Positions 33,495-43,690 of a DNA stretch of 64,000 nt are shown piece after piece. Position numbers and translations under genes: made by a program. The notes beneath the pieces were generated by a model. It saw only the letters and a program-made list of their open reading frames with translations. It did no database searches and was not told the DNA's origin. The stretch is from Chromobotia macracanthus (lineage: Eukaryota > Chordata > Actinopteri > Cypriniformes > Botiidae). The stretch is taken from NCBI GenBank assembly GCA_036877525.1, contig JAZGTH010000065.1, forward strand, positions 8,095,001 through 8,159,000, read 5' to 3'. Positions within the stretch are counted from its first letter, which is position 1. The number at the start of each line of letters is the position of its first letter.

Positions 33495-33917
33495 TGTAGA
33501 GGAAAATTTCTGTGCTTATGCAAAACTGTGTGAATCAGTATGAGTTCATTTTCACTAATACAAAGTGAAAATGAACTATTGTTAGTCATTAGATACCATG
33601 TTGAATTATCTTTCTTGTAGCAATAGGGAGGTTTTTTCTTGTGTCTCTACTAGAGAGGCCCACGGAGGTCACAGAAGAGGAGAGTGTGAAGTGTTTTAGA
33701 AGGTTAACCATGTGATGTAAATAAGGGTGACGTATGGTATGAAAGGTGTTAAGGTGACAAATGATGAAGGAAATGGTATAAGGTGGTGATGCACAGAGGA
33801 GAAGTTGTTCCACTCTCCTCTGACTGAATGATTGTCACTGTTTTGAGCTGATCCTGGTTTCAAGCATTAAAATCTTTTTTGAAAACTTGGTCTTGTGTCT
33901 CAGAGAAATTTATAACA
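33495..33917 (+). repeat. ERV-A 3' LTR
   Basis: 423 bases, TGTAGAGG to ATAACA, paired with 9907-10323. Insertions such as GTGAAAATGAACTA and a different 3' part (GAAAACTTGGTCTTGTGTCTC) distinguish it from the 5' copy, so ERV-A is older than the Gmr1-type element. Confidence 0.92.
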
Positions 33918-33921
33918 TAAG
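33918..33921. other. Target-site duplication TAAG, right side of ERV-A
   Basis: Pairs with 9903-9906. Confidence 0.9.
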
Positions 33922-34019
33922 CAGGTAGTGACAACAATTGTTCAGATTCACACATCGGCTGACAGTGAAACATACCAATATCATACCACAAACACCAGAA
34001 AGGAAGCGATCAAAATGTG
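33922..34019 (+). pseudogene. Exon 3 of the unknown spliced gene, copy 1, continued
   Basis: Continues the exon cut at 9906. The frame reads QVVTTIVQIHTSADSET, equivalent to RVVTTVAQVHAMADSET in the inverted copy (60.92-61.0 kb). A deletion shifts the frame after ADSET and a stop follows at 34017-34019. Confidence 0.65.
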
Positions 34020-34079
34020 ATTGCAGAGCCCATTGGTACGATCAGGGGTTGTATTTTCAGTATTTCATTCATGCTTCTC

Positions 34080-34450
34080 GTTTATCACAGATCTGAATGT
34101 GGATCATGCTGTGATAGATAAACGATGTTTGGACGTGGGATACGGAACTGATAGCTATGTGGGACACTTGTGAATTCTCTCAAGTCCCTAAAGATTCACA
34201 AAGCGAACCTGACATGGGGGATACAGATCATGAGGAATTGCCTTCAAATCAGGAGCTTTACAGACAGGAGCCATGGTCCGTCAAAGACAAGCATAGCCTG
34301 TTTGAACAAATACAGGACATTTTAACTTTACTGGGGTCCCAACATAATACCACTGGAAGTCGTTTGGATGTTAAGAAATGAAGAATTAAGACTGTTTTGG
34401 ATAAACTACAACAGCAAGACACTCAGTTTAAAGAAACTTTAGTCAGGCAG
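34080..34450 (+). pseudogene. Polinton-associated coding fragment, acidic, copy 1
   Basis: A frame reads VWTWDTELIAMWDTCEFSQV followed by an acidic stretch (DMGDTDHEELP) and then LFEQIQDILTLLG. A second copy at 37560-37760 has NWDVELIDAWDACEFSQV and SDPEELP in the same order, so this was a real protein segment. It lies between the spliced gene and the polymerase. No family was recognised. Confidence 0.5.
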
Positions 34451-34795
34451 CATTTGCTTGGTAACCAGGGCCAAGTCTGATCAATGATTATGACCCAACC
34501 ACAGACTTGTTAAAAAACGTGATCATTTTGCTTCAGAAGTTTGGGCAAGTCTTAAACGCTTTCAATATTTAATTCATTTACAAATTACAACAGTTTTTTA
34601 GATTGTGTTATTTAGTCATTGCCATTTTGGGTTATTCTGTTTTCTGATGGATAGCTTGTCTTGTGCTTTTTTTTAGGATGAATGCTTCTTAGTTTGATCT
34701 GATTTGTTGTCTGAGCTAGTTGTTTTGTTGTATTTTAACTGGTAGTTACTTCATGCGTGTGTTACCAGTGTGTTTAAACAAAGATCTGATTTAAA
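34451..34795. other. Unassigned AT-rich spacer
   Basis: No motif was seen between the acidic fragment and the start of the polymerase-like fragment. Confidence 0.35.
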
Positions 34796-34906
34796 ATGGC
34801 CAAACGTTGTCGAGAACCATATGGTTGTGATCAGGAGCCAGCACCAAGGGTTAGGTGGTACAGTGATAAGGATTACCCTACAGACAGACTGATATTTAAA
34901 TCATAA
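34796..34906 (+). pseudogene. Short ORF before the Polinton polymerase fragment
   Basis: A 36-codon frame begins MAKRCREPYGCDQEPAPRVR and ends at TAA. It lies about 150 bases before readable polymerase N-terminal sequence on the same strand, and may be the degraded start of that protein. It is too short for a family call. Confidence 0.35.
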
Positions 34907-35059
34907 TGGACGAACTGAATAGACCTAGGTCTACAACTAACATTGTTAGAATTACTAGACCTTGAATACAAATGATAGACAAACAACCAAAACAATGTAT
35001 AGAATTAGTAATTTTAAATCAAGTGGGAGAGGGACCTGCTAGTCAACCACAAAACATCT

Positions 35060-36170
35060 GATCCTGAATTTCCTGCCATGAGGTTAACAGTGATGTTGAT
35101 TTTGTTGTAAGGGATGGAGGTGAGATCAATGGTTGCACAAATACCCCAAAACCCAGATTCAGTAGTAGTCTGGAAATACGCAAACAAACCCACAGGCTCT
35201 CTTCCACAGACCTGGCAGCCTATGCAATTTCTTTGCAAGATGCAGTGTCAGAAATTGTTATTTTCCAGATTATTGGCTGGCGATAATGAAATTAGCATAA
35301 CATTGAGAGGTCCCAGTCTGACAGGTGATGTTATAGCTCTGACACCTAGCAACAACTACAGCACAGACATCTTCACAAATCAGTTCGAGAAGATAATGCA
35401 GAGCAACTCAAGTGTTGGTTGATAATTTGCCGTTAAAGTGTCTATAGCAAGGAGTAAACAAGGGGGTGCGTATCGAAAGATACACAATGAAAACATTGGT
35501 AGAAACAGGACGAATCTCTTCTGCCCCACCAATCTTTGTTTTACAATCTGCTTGGTGCATTTTCTAAACCCTCAGAAACCACATAGATCTAGAGCCTGTA
35601 GCATCAGCAATGCAGAAGTTTGCAGGTTACTCTGAACAGGATGAGGTTAATGACATCAGACAGTTTGAGCGCCCGTTACACATTAAAATGATCTTCCACA
35701 GGTCAAGCTCTGGTATGTTGAAGTATACAACCACTGATGTACCCCATTACAAAAGTGTGTTCCTGTACTTGCAGAAAAGGCCATTATGATTAAGGACTTA
35801 AAAGCATTTATTGGTGTAAATTGTGCAACTGTCACCAAGGGTTTACTAGCCGCAGAGATTGTTGCAAATGTCTGCAATGGACCCGATTATTTTAGTGGGT
35901 TGTTTATAACAAAGCATTGCTGTGGCCATTTGTGATCCTGTAAATCTGACTGTTGTTACATGCATAAACAACCATCCCTGGGGGGAAATTCGCACTGTGA
36001 TGTTACAAAATACTGTTAAAAAAAATACAGACGCTATCATGTTAACGGATTGGTGCACACATTGTGGAGAGGTGTTGGACATCTGTTTTATACAACCAAT
36101 AAAGATTAAGGTGCCCATCTGTGATCTCTTAAGGGGTTTGTAGAGCTACTACATCTTTTTCAGGCACCCT
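35060..36170 (+). pseudogene. Polinton/adintovirus-like DNA polymerase B, N-terminal half
   Basis: Readable blocks in three alternating frames are LEIRKQTHRLSSTDLAAYAI and SLQDAVSEIV; ISITLRGPSLTGDVIALTP; VSIARSKQGGAYRK; LCFTICLVHFLNPQ; AGYSEQDEVND; IKMIFHRSSSGMLKYTTTD; and YKSVFLYLQ followed by IKDLKAFIG. The order and character fit the N-terminal region of fish Polinton-type protein-primed polymerases. A paralogous scrap is at 2.54-2.74 kb, and palm motifs of such a polymerase are on the minus strand at 42.8-43.7 kb. At least five frameshifts are present. The frame around 35922-36143 (ICDPVNLTVVTCINN) may continue it. Confidence 0.65.
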
Positions 36171-36659
36171 GCTATTAAACTTTGAAGGCCACTTGCACCA
36201 TTTAGCCGTTCTATGCAGCATATAGGCATCCTCTCAGGAAAGCCAGTCTGAAACTTGTTAGACGAACACCAGTATCAAGTAAAACGGCTTGTTTAAGGCA
36301 ATTTTTACCACCCAAAGTCCCTGTACATTTATCATGTACAATAAACCTCATATTGATTGTGGTGTGATGAGAGTCGGAGCATAACACAGGATTTCAAAGA
36401 TTTCCAAAGATTGTGAGGTTACATCTCATCCAGATAATTAAGCTGGTGTATACATGTAAATGTTTTTGCCAGAGTCAACCAAGATTAAAATTTAAAAAAA
36501 AAAAGAGCTGGAGCTCTCACATTAAACATGTTATTTGAGGTTGGCTACACATATGGAATCAGGTTACACAATCATTTGTTGGTAAACACAATCTCCACCA
36601 GAGATGATTGCGTACAAAATATTGGTTAATGCACTTAAGACTTTAAACGCCTACCTAGA
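36171..36659. other. Unassigned sequence
   Basis: No coding blocks recognised. A poly(A) run is at about 36490-36505. Confidence 0.35.
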
Positions 36660-37359
36660 TCGGTAGCACCTTACAGGCATAATCACGCTCGTAGTTCAGT
36701 TTCTTTACACAGCTTCATGGAAAACACTACTTAGTTTTTTTCCATAAAGTGCTAGTCTCACAGATTACACAAAATAGCACCCACAGCTCCTTGAATCCTT
36801 TGCAGGTGAGGCCTTAAACCACAACAATTCAAAGCATGAATAATGCATTTGAATGCCAGTTTCATCCACCACGCGTGCGTCTCTCCACTAAAACAATTTC
36901 CTTTCATACCGCAATAGTTGTTCATCCGGGGGTATGGGGAATGAGTCTTGGCAAAGCTTTGTTATCCTCACAGCAAAGTTAGACAGTTCTCGGGTTCCAT
37001 TTAGCATGATCAGCCACCACTCTGTCTCTCATGCCAGGTAACACCCATTCCCACTTGCCTGTGTAGAGAGACTTATGATTGCACTTGTGTAGATCGCTCC
37101 ATACAGAGCTCCATACGTCTTTCAGGAAAAATCAGACATGGGTCTTTATATTACCTTTGTATTTCACCAATATCTACACTGTATAGCATCACAGTGCGCT
37201 TTGCCTTGTCAAACTTGAACCACCCAGTGCGATTCCTAGACAGCAACAACTCATGTTTCAAAGTTGAGTCATTATGTAAAATCTGTTAAACTCATGTGGT
37301 CTTCTTGGTGCAAGTGTCAGGTCTTCGTCCACTTCTACCCAACCTCTTGCTGACGACAT
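36660..37359 (-). pseudogene. Polinton-associated coding remnant, minus strand
   Basis: From ATG at 37359 (minus) the frames read MSSARGWVEVDEDLTLAPRR, then after shifts HELLLSRNRTGWFKFDKAKR and TVMLYSVDIGEI, DPCLIFPERRMELC, and TGKWEWVLPGMRDRVVADHA. Near the end LRPHLQRIQG matches LRPHPQRIQG on the plus strand at 62.70-62.73 kb in the second Polinton block. A long run of consistent codons over 700 bases, broken only by single frameshifts, indicates a decayed gene of about 230 residues. The family was not recognised with confidence; a viral structural or accessory protein is possible. Confidence 0.5.
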
Positions 37360-37559
37360 GGTAAAAGATCTCCTTGAAGACTTTTAGGAGTGAATGAATC
37401 AGCCATTGTTGAAGAGACAAATGCAGACTGCAGACTCTGAACAGACCCTGAATTCTCAACCCCATTTAAACACCAAACCACACGTTTAATTTACAGTGCT
37501 GTAGGTAGTAAGGATAGATCCTTTGTTAATGTGTGATTTCTTTGATCTCTTTAGGTGAC

Positions 37560-37760
37560 ACCACATGGACACTGGAAGCTGATCAAGAAGCCATGCCTGA
37601 TAGAAAGAACATTCAGAACTGGGATGTGGAACTAATAGATGCATGGGATGCATGTGAATTCTCCCAAGTGTCACATGAGAGCTAGCCTGCCACAGAGGAT
37701 TCTGATCCTGAGGAATTGCCTTTCAGATCAGATGGTTTACAGACAGTGAAAGTGGCATGT
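37560..37760 (+). pseudogene. Polinton-associated acidic fragment, copy 2
   Basis: NWDVELIDAWDACEFSQV and, after a stop, EDSDPEELPF parallel the fragment at 34080-34300 at both DNA and protein level. No similarity was seen after 37760. Confidence 0.5.
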
Positions 37761-40275
37761 CAATACAAACCATTTTAAAGAATTATCAGCAGCATATAGG
37801 GTTAGATTTAGTATATGCTTTCATACTACATGACATTTGGAGCAGTGTTTCATTAAGAGCCAATTTCCTTCAGTTGTTTTCTTGCACAATTTCCTTGCCA
37901 GGAAATATTGCAATTCATAATATTCCACTTAGTTTTTTTGCTAATTGCAGATGCCCCTAACAACAGCAGGGAAGATTTAATGCAAGACCACCCATGGAAC
38001 TGCATTACACTTATGCTAAAACTGCTTGTTAAAATGGACATTACCAGTCAATGAAATGTTTTCATTGGTGTAATACATGGGTTAAGCAAGCATAAATCAA
38101 AATCACCTCAGACAGGATAAAAAAAAAAGGGCTGGGTTGTGGAAGTTAAGAATAGAGACAAACGGTGTCAAACAGAACAAATGGCCCTTGAAAGGTGACT
38201 CATTACCACTGCCAACTCTCCATAACTCTCTCTATAATGTTTCCTACATCATGCATCGTTTTTCTTGTGCAGCGTTTATCCATTTTAGATCAACATTGGC
38301 GTTTAACCACCTAGTATATTACAATTACACTAGATTAATGGTTGACTTCCAGTAATACAAGCACAATTTCTATTGATTCTAAGACATGCAGTATTCAATG
38401 GATTTGATTTAGACAGCAGGGAGGGAGTGGGGAGTCCTTGAGCAGAAACAAAATTAAACACGCTATACACAGATATGGCTTGTTCATCTGAATGTGTAAG
38501 GCTAGCTTTTCTCCAGTGGGTTAAGAGGGGTCGCTAACATTTCTATAGAGGACAAAAAAAAAAAAAGGCTTTATTTGCTCAAAAGATACATGTATATACT
38601 GCTACACAAAAAAACTGCTGCTTGTCTTACAAACTTGATTCAAACAGATTTGTGGACTTTAGCAAGACATGCATACAAATTGACATAACCAGCAAATTAG
38701 TGACAAGACAAAACCCTCCGGATTAACTCTGTGCTTTGGACCTTTCTAGAAACGCATCAAGGCGGCAAAAGATCCTTCAGTGCTTCACTATTACTTTACA
38801 ATATTAGTTTAAAAAAAAAAAAAAACTTTGACCTGCTCCATCATCCACCAAGAAAAGTAGTTTGAATTTAATATCCAAGCATCCAAGTATCTAGTATTAA
38901 GATACTAATATCTTTTAAGGGATAATCTCTTATGCCTTCTGACAAAACATTCCTGGTTAAAACAGTCTTCATGGAATCTGTAATTCATTTGTAACTTGGT
39001 TAATTTGTTAAAAACCTGTGCACAAAAAGACAAGTTAACAGCACACATCAGTTTTATTAAGACCTGCTTTATATCCCCTTAACTACCCCAACCTCCTATA
39101 GAGAAACTGTGAAGCACTCCCAGAGCGTATTGCTATAACCCATTACTCCTCTTTGGCTAATATGGGGTACCACCCACAGACCAGAGCATAAACATTTTAG
39201 CATAACCCCACAATTACTATTCAACAGCCTACATGGACAATGTTTCATTCATCTTTTGACCTAATGCAGCACCTAATGTAACTCCACAACCCACCTACAT
39301 ATGTAGGTGTTTAGGCACACTAACCGCTATGCTTCTGACACTAACTTTTTTTTTTCCCGAACTCATCTTTCTTCATCCCACCACAATCCAGTTCCCATAT
39401 GAAATGAGCTAGAAACATGCTCAATCTGCAGTTATTTATAGACACGCCTTTCCCTCTACACCAATCAGATCAATCTAGTAATTATTGCAGACAGCTGTGT
39501 TAGTGGAGGAAGAGTATAAAGCTCAGTGTTCTGGGTTAAGTAGTAGAGAGAATGTTGTTGGTGGTTGTTTAGGCTTTAGCTGTTTCTTTTGTAATTGGAG
39601 TTTTTAGTCATTTTTTGCCTTTTTATTTTCTTTTTTGAGTCTCATTTTTGTGTCTTGCTTACAAGATTAATGAAGAATTGAGAAGGATTATGCTTTTTAT
39701 GACTTTATCACAGACATGTTTGGTGGCAGTGCATTTCTTTTGTAAAAAGACAATTGGTAATTTAAGATTGCCAGTGATGGCCTGTTTGTTGTTTAATCAT
39801 CAGTTTCTGAATTCGTTATGTGTATATTCAGTCTCTAATGAAGGTGTGAAGTCAGTCAATCAATCTGCTAGAGCGACTGCTTTATATTTCTGCATTAGTC
39901 CAAGTGACTAATGGTGTTAAAGCTATAACTTGATCAGCATGCATTTCCACACATGCAATGCTCTACCAGTTGAGCAATAGAAACACCCTACATCCTTAGT
40001 TTAATGAATAAATGATGCTATGTTTTTACCTTTGAACATGCAGTACAATCAACAATACTGAGTTTGCTTTGAAGAGTGAATAGTTTGATTTTCTTTTGCC
40101 CAGCCAAGTAGTTTGAGCGTTTAATGAGATTATGAATAGTATTTTTGACACATTAAAACCAGTTATGTTAGCTGAGGCCAACATATTTGCTAGCATGTAT
40201 GTTACAGTCTAAAAAGAACAGTGCATGTTATGTCAAATCTTAAGTCCTTTGTGTTATTTCCTGTGGTATGGTGAG
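37761..40275. other. Unassigned AT-rich DNA with one promoter-like patch
   Basis: No coding motif was recognised in 2.5 kb. A promoter-like patch at about 39440-39560 has ACCAATCAG (CCAAT box) and, 60 bases on, GAGTATAAAGC (TATA box). An 87-codon open frame (39648-39911) follows but has no recognisable domain. A tRNA A-box-like CTCAACTGGTAGAGC is on the minus strand near 39970, with no B box found. Confidence 0.35.
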
Positions 40276-40760
40276 GTGATGCGTCAGAGCACATGAAAAA
40301 GCTTTTACACCTTATCCTGGGTCACTGGGTGGTGTAATTTCAGTTAAATGAACAGCATCATTTAAAACTGGCAGTTTCAGACTGGTTTGCCTCCAAGGTG
40401 CCTATACACTGCATAAAACAGCTCTAAAATAAGGGAAAAGGTAATTGATGCACAGATTCAGGTGGACTTGGTTGACAGGACTGCTTATTCCAAAGGAAAG
40501 TGATCAAAATGCATATGTTACATGTCAACAAATGTTATCTTGTCTTAAAGAACAACAGCAGGACAGAGATCCCCAAGGCCTTTGAGCCTTGGTGGAAAAA
40601 GAAATTCACTTAAAGCGTAATCATTTTGCTACAGCCTCCGATTTTTAAAGGCCAATGTTGAACGTTTTAACAGGACAAAGCAGAACGTGGAGACACACTC
40701 CATACATTGTTGGTGTTACAAAAGATCACAAACTGATACAATTCCAGCTATCATTCACGT
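40276..40760 (+). pseudogene. Polinton integrase fragment, copy 1
   Basis: In order and in broken frames: SDWFASK, AYTLHKTALK, IDAQIQVDLVD, ATASDF, and KANVERFNRTKQ. The last block is the C-terminal part of the DDE core with its Glu, and the first two form the N-terminal signature of Polinton/Maverick-type rve integrases. The middle Asp region is not readable. The parallel copy at 63.28-63.74 kb has the same blocks in the same order. Confidence 0.7.
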
Positions 40761-40962
40761 TTTAAAGAGCTCTAGATATTAACTGAAAATTAGTGTTTCA
40801 TAATCTATGGCCCTGGTGGCATAGAAAGCATCAAACAAATGTTTATACAAAATCTGACAGTATGAATTTCTAGAATGGGAGGGAATTTTTGAAGGGTTTT
40901 GAGGAAAATTACACTAGTAGTTATTACAATAAACTGTGAACTGTCAATCAAAAAGGCCTAAT

Positions 40963-41280
40963 TTATTACCCTGTTTAGGGAGGGGTGTCCGATTTTAGGT
41001 CTAGTTTTACATGTCAATCATGTTTGTGCAAAATGTACTTTTAATCCCTGTCCCCTCCTGAGGAAGTGCCCCCTCCCTACTCTGGCTCTGTCTATCCTGC
41101 TGAGGATCTGCCCCCCCTCTGAATTTATTGCCCTATTTTGGAGTTTGTCCGTTTATCATTCTAATGGTCCATGTCGTTAGTGTTTATGAACAAGATTTGC
41201 TCCAACCTTTGGCTCTGTCCACAAACCTAAGGATCTGACCTCCCTCCTCCCCTTTCTACAACAGATGTTTTCTGACTTTC
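40963..41280 (+). repeat. C-rich segment X, forward copy (candidate Polinton terminal repeat)
   Basis: The segment from TATTACCCTGTTTAGGGAGG through TTATTGCCCTATTTTGGAG to CAGATGTTTTCTGAC recurs in reverse orientation at 62340-62612. Both copies lie directly upstream of directly oriented integrase-side sequence, so the orientation of X is flipped relative to its neighbour. Polintons have long terminal inverted repeats, which would explain opposite orientations. No precise 5'-AG or TC-3' element end was confirmed. Confidence 0.6.
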
Positions 41281-41379
41281 TCTTTACACAGTTCTGGCCA
41301 TGTGGGTGTGAATTGCAGTGTTTAAATGGGGCTGAAAATCATTCAAGCATTCAATGCAGACCCTATATTGTGGAAAAAC

Positions 41380-42130
41380 TTAAGATCACAAGCTTGTGGA
41401 CAAACCGAGTGAGTCATCTACGATGCTGTGAATTGTTGGAAAAAAAGAGACAAATGTCAAATTGAATACGCCTGTAATATGGGGAACATGTAGCCGTATC
41501 GATCTGGGTAGGCGTTTGGTTAAATGCATTAAGTGTGAACTGACCAATGTAATGTATGCCAGCAGCATCGGATGATAATGTATGTCTACCAACAAATGGT
41601 TGTGTAACTGATGCCAAACGTGTTACTAGACTTGAAATGGCTGGTGTGAGCTTTGTCACATGCGTGGCCTAATATGACTCAAATGTGTATTAATGCTGGG
41701 GATTCTGTTGACGTATCTGTCAAAAGTTCTTGATGTAATGGGTGAAACCGACGGTGTGTTTGAAATTGGTAATGTTCTCATTATGTGTACATATGTAGCA
41801 GATGTATGCTTGGCCATGGTGTCTAGAAAAGATCTGATTAATGTTTTATAAAAAATTTGGTTGGAAGTGACAAAAACTGTATACATGTAACAATGTTTCT
41901 CACGTTATCTGGATCACGTGTAACGTCATAATCATTGTTGTTTGAAAATAAGACATCTCTTAAATCAAGCATGTTATTCATTTGTGGTGTGGTGAAACAG
42001 CAACATGTCCGAGCTTTTGAAAGGTTTATTACACACCTAATCCTGGGTCATTAGAGGACACTGGTGTTGTCTAACAGATAATGAAGTTTCAGACTGGCTC
42101 GCCTCTGAAGACGCCTTCATCGATGATTTG
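41380..42130 (+). pseudogene. Polinton block with integrase start, copy 2
   Basis: The segment 41420-42070 aligns directly with 62740-63345 (shared GGGGAACA-GTAGC, GATCTGGGTAGGC, GTGAACTGACCAATGTAATG, GATGCCAAACGTGTTA). At 42020-42050 it encodes KVYYTPNPGSLE and at 42095-42125 SDWLASEDAFID, the N-terminal signature of Polinton-type integrase. The rest of the gene is missing, because a LINE piece and other sequence follow. Confidence 0.7.
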
Positions 42131-42139
42131 TAAAGGAGG

Positions 42140-42410
42140 GGTGAGGGGGAGGGGGAGGGGGGTTGTTGGTGTAGATGGTGTTCTCAAACCTGCAATAGAA
42201 CTCATTCAGTTCATCTGCCAGATGTTGATTGGCCACAGTGCTGGGGGATGGTGTCTTGTAGTTAGTGATGTCCTTCAGACCTTTCCACACTGATGAAGAG
42301 TCATGGGAATAGAATTGATTCCTTTTTGCCACTTTGATCTCCTTTTCTAGTGTGTATTTGGCCTGTTTAAGCAAGATTTGTCCCCATTCCTGTAAGTTTA
42401 ATACGATAAG
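42140..42410 (-). mobile_element. LINE ORF2 fragment
   Basis: The minus-strand frame 42117-42572 contains YTLEKEIKVAKRNQFY, SVWKGLKDITNYKTPSPST and LADELNEFYCRFE. This is the segment between endonuclease and RT in L2/CR1-type fish LINEs, and the LINE at 17.28-20.06 kb has the same block (ITDYKPLPQ, LNQFYSRFE). It is a short scrap inserted in Polinton sequence. Confidence 0.75.
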
Positions 42411-42429
42411 CCGCCCTACGCATTGATCA

Positions 42430-42690
42430 ATAAACCCTCCATTACTGACATTACTATCGACGTGCAAGACGATCAAAACAAGGAAGTACCATTTAATTAG
42501 GGAAAAGTTGTTGCTAAACTTCACTTTAGACCTAAAAGATTTTCGTTTAAAATAAATGGTGTGTGTCAACAATGTTGACCCCGAGTGTTATGTGGCCTAT
42601 TACCAAAATCAGGCCGGTAACGGTCTCCCCGGGAATGTGGGGGTGGTGTTATGTATGGAGGTGGGTGGGGGGAATTTAAGGACTTTTCAG
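42430..42690 (+). pseudogene. Polinton-associated small virion-type protein fragment, copy 1
   Basis: The reading is ITDITIDVQDDQNKEVPFN, a stop, then KVVAKLHFRPK and, in another frame, VDPECYVAYYQNQAGNGLPG followed by glycine-rich sequence. A second copy sits at 63790-64000 with the same blocks. A short protein with YYQNQAG and a Gly-rich continuation is in my memory associated with Polinton/adintovirus genomes, but I cannot name its role with confidence. One stop and frameshifts are present. Confidence 0.5.
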
Positions 42691-42795
42691 ACTGTTTATG
42701 CTAGAATATGTCGACTATTACCATCCCCAACAACATGGTGGTTGACAAGACCAATCAGCATATCTAACCTAACGGTGTTGAGATCCCCTTGGCTT

Positions 42796-43690
42796 TCATG
42801 CAGACTTTGCCCTTTGCTGTCCTATAACCATGTTTTTGGACCTGATAAACAAAATTCTGTTATGGTCATTATTTCCAATCTCAGTTAGATTGCTGAGGTA
42901 AGGCCCCAGGGGTGGGTCCCAGTCACCATCTCTAGAGGTAAAGACGACGCTGTCTATGTCGCTGTACAACAACCTGTCCCCTAACTTGTCCATGAGCTTG
43001 TATAGTTCTAGCCGTGCATGTGCTGTTGTAAAGGCCCCAAGAAAGACAATGTCGTGGGGCTGACCACATTTCCCATCTGTATAGCACCACTGAATTAATG
43101 CAACAGTGTCTGACATGAATGAGAAATGCTTAATATCATAACCATCACCAAAAATGTGTTGGGCAAACTGTTCAGGGTCTGAAATCAACTCTCTGGTGGG
43201 CAGGTTTTCCCTCACTGAAAATCTACCTCAAGCTATTTAGCAATAGCTTGTCAGTAGAGCGCCTCTTGTTTGTACTGCAGAAAGCGGCTATGTGAAAACC
43301 TAAACAAGGTATCTGATCGCTGAGGGAAATGCCACACCTCCACCTTTGTTACAACATAACCCTTCTTTACCAGTTTAACACTAACCCAGCAGCCTGTGAT
43401 TAGCCGTTTCCTCATCTGTATGCCTACCCATGATGGTCTGAATCTGTTGTTCTGCATATGTATGACGGAGTGGAAACAACTTCCCACTAGAACACAGGCC
43501 TTGATGAATCCAAAATTTAAGAGGGTTCAAAATCCTTTATTATTTGGGGGTGTCCAATGGGGTAACATTTGTTGGCCTGGCAGAATGGGTACAAACTTGT
43601 ATATTCAGAAATGTATTCACACTTAGCGGCTTTGATGCAGTTTGTATGCATTAGTACACCCACCAAATAGAGCATCACAGGATTTCAATC
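42796..43690 (-). pseudogene. Polinton/adintovirus-like DNA polymerase B, palm region
   Basis: Reading 5' to 3' on the minus strand: GGCTNAYKLH-like sequence, then EYTSLYPFCQANKCYPIGHP (motif A, SLYP), KGYVVTKVEVWHFPQRSDTL, ENLPTRELISDPEQFAQHIF, and LLYSDIDSVVFTSRDGDWD (motif C). Motif C normally reads YxDTDS; here Thr is Ile but both Asp are kept. Motif A has Glu in place of the usual first Asp. The 139-codon open frame 42796-43215 carries motif C. Frameshifts near 43215-43490 and stops near 43540 separate the pieces. This strongly supports the Polinton assignment of the surrounding blocks. Confidence 0.8.

Larger units (their letters stand above)
9907..33917 (+). mobile_element. ERV-A: outer endogenous retrovirus, 24 kb with nested insertions
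   Basis: Two similar LTRs (9907-10323 and 33495-33917) begin TGTAGAGG and end ATAACA, with a TAAG duplication outside. Inside, the order is primer site, leader, gag start, two nucleocapsid zinc knuckles, split RT, RNase H/tether region, integrase C-terminus, split env and polypurine tract. The insertions are ERV-B (about 10.95-15.99 kb), a LINE (17.28-20.06 kb), ERV-D (22.11-25.81 kb) and a Gmr1-type element (26.68-33.18 kb). Once these are removed, only a few kilobases of ERV-A itself remain. No intact protease and no integrase core were found, so parts have been deleted. Confidence 0.85.

Noticed and set aside
39940..39990. tRNA-like sequence (minus strand, CTCAACTGGTAGAGC)
   Set aside because: Only an A-box-like part is present. 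No B box, anticodon arm or acceptor pairing was found, so it is at most a SINE scrap.
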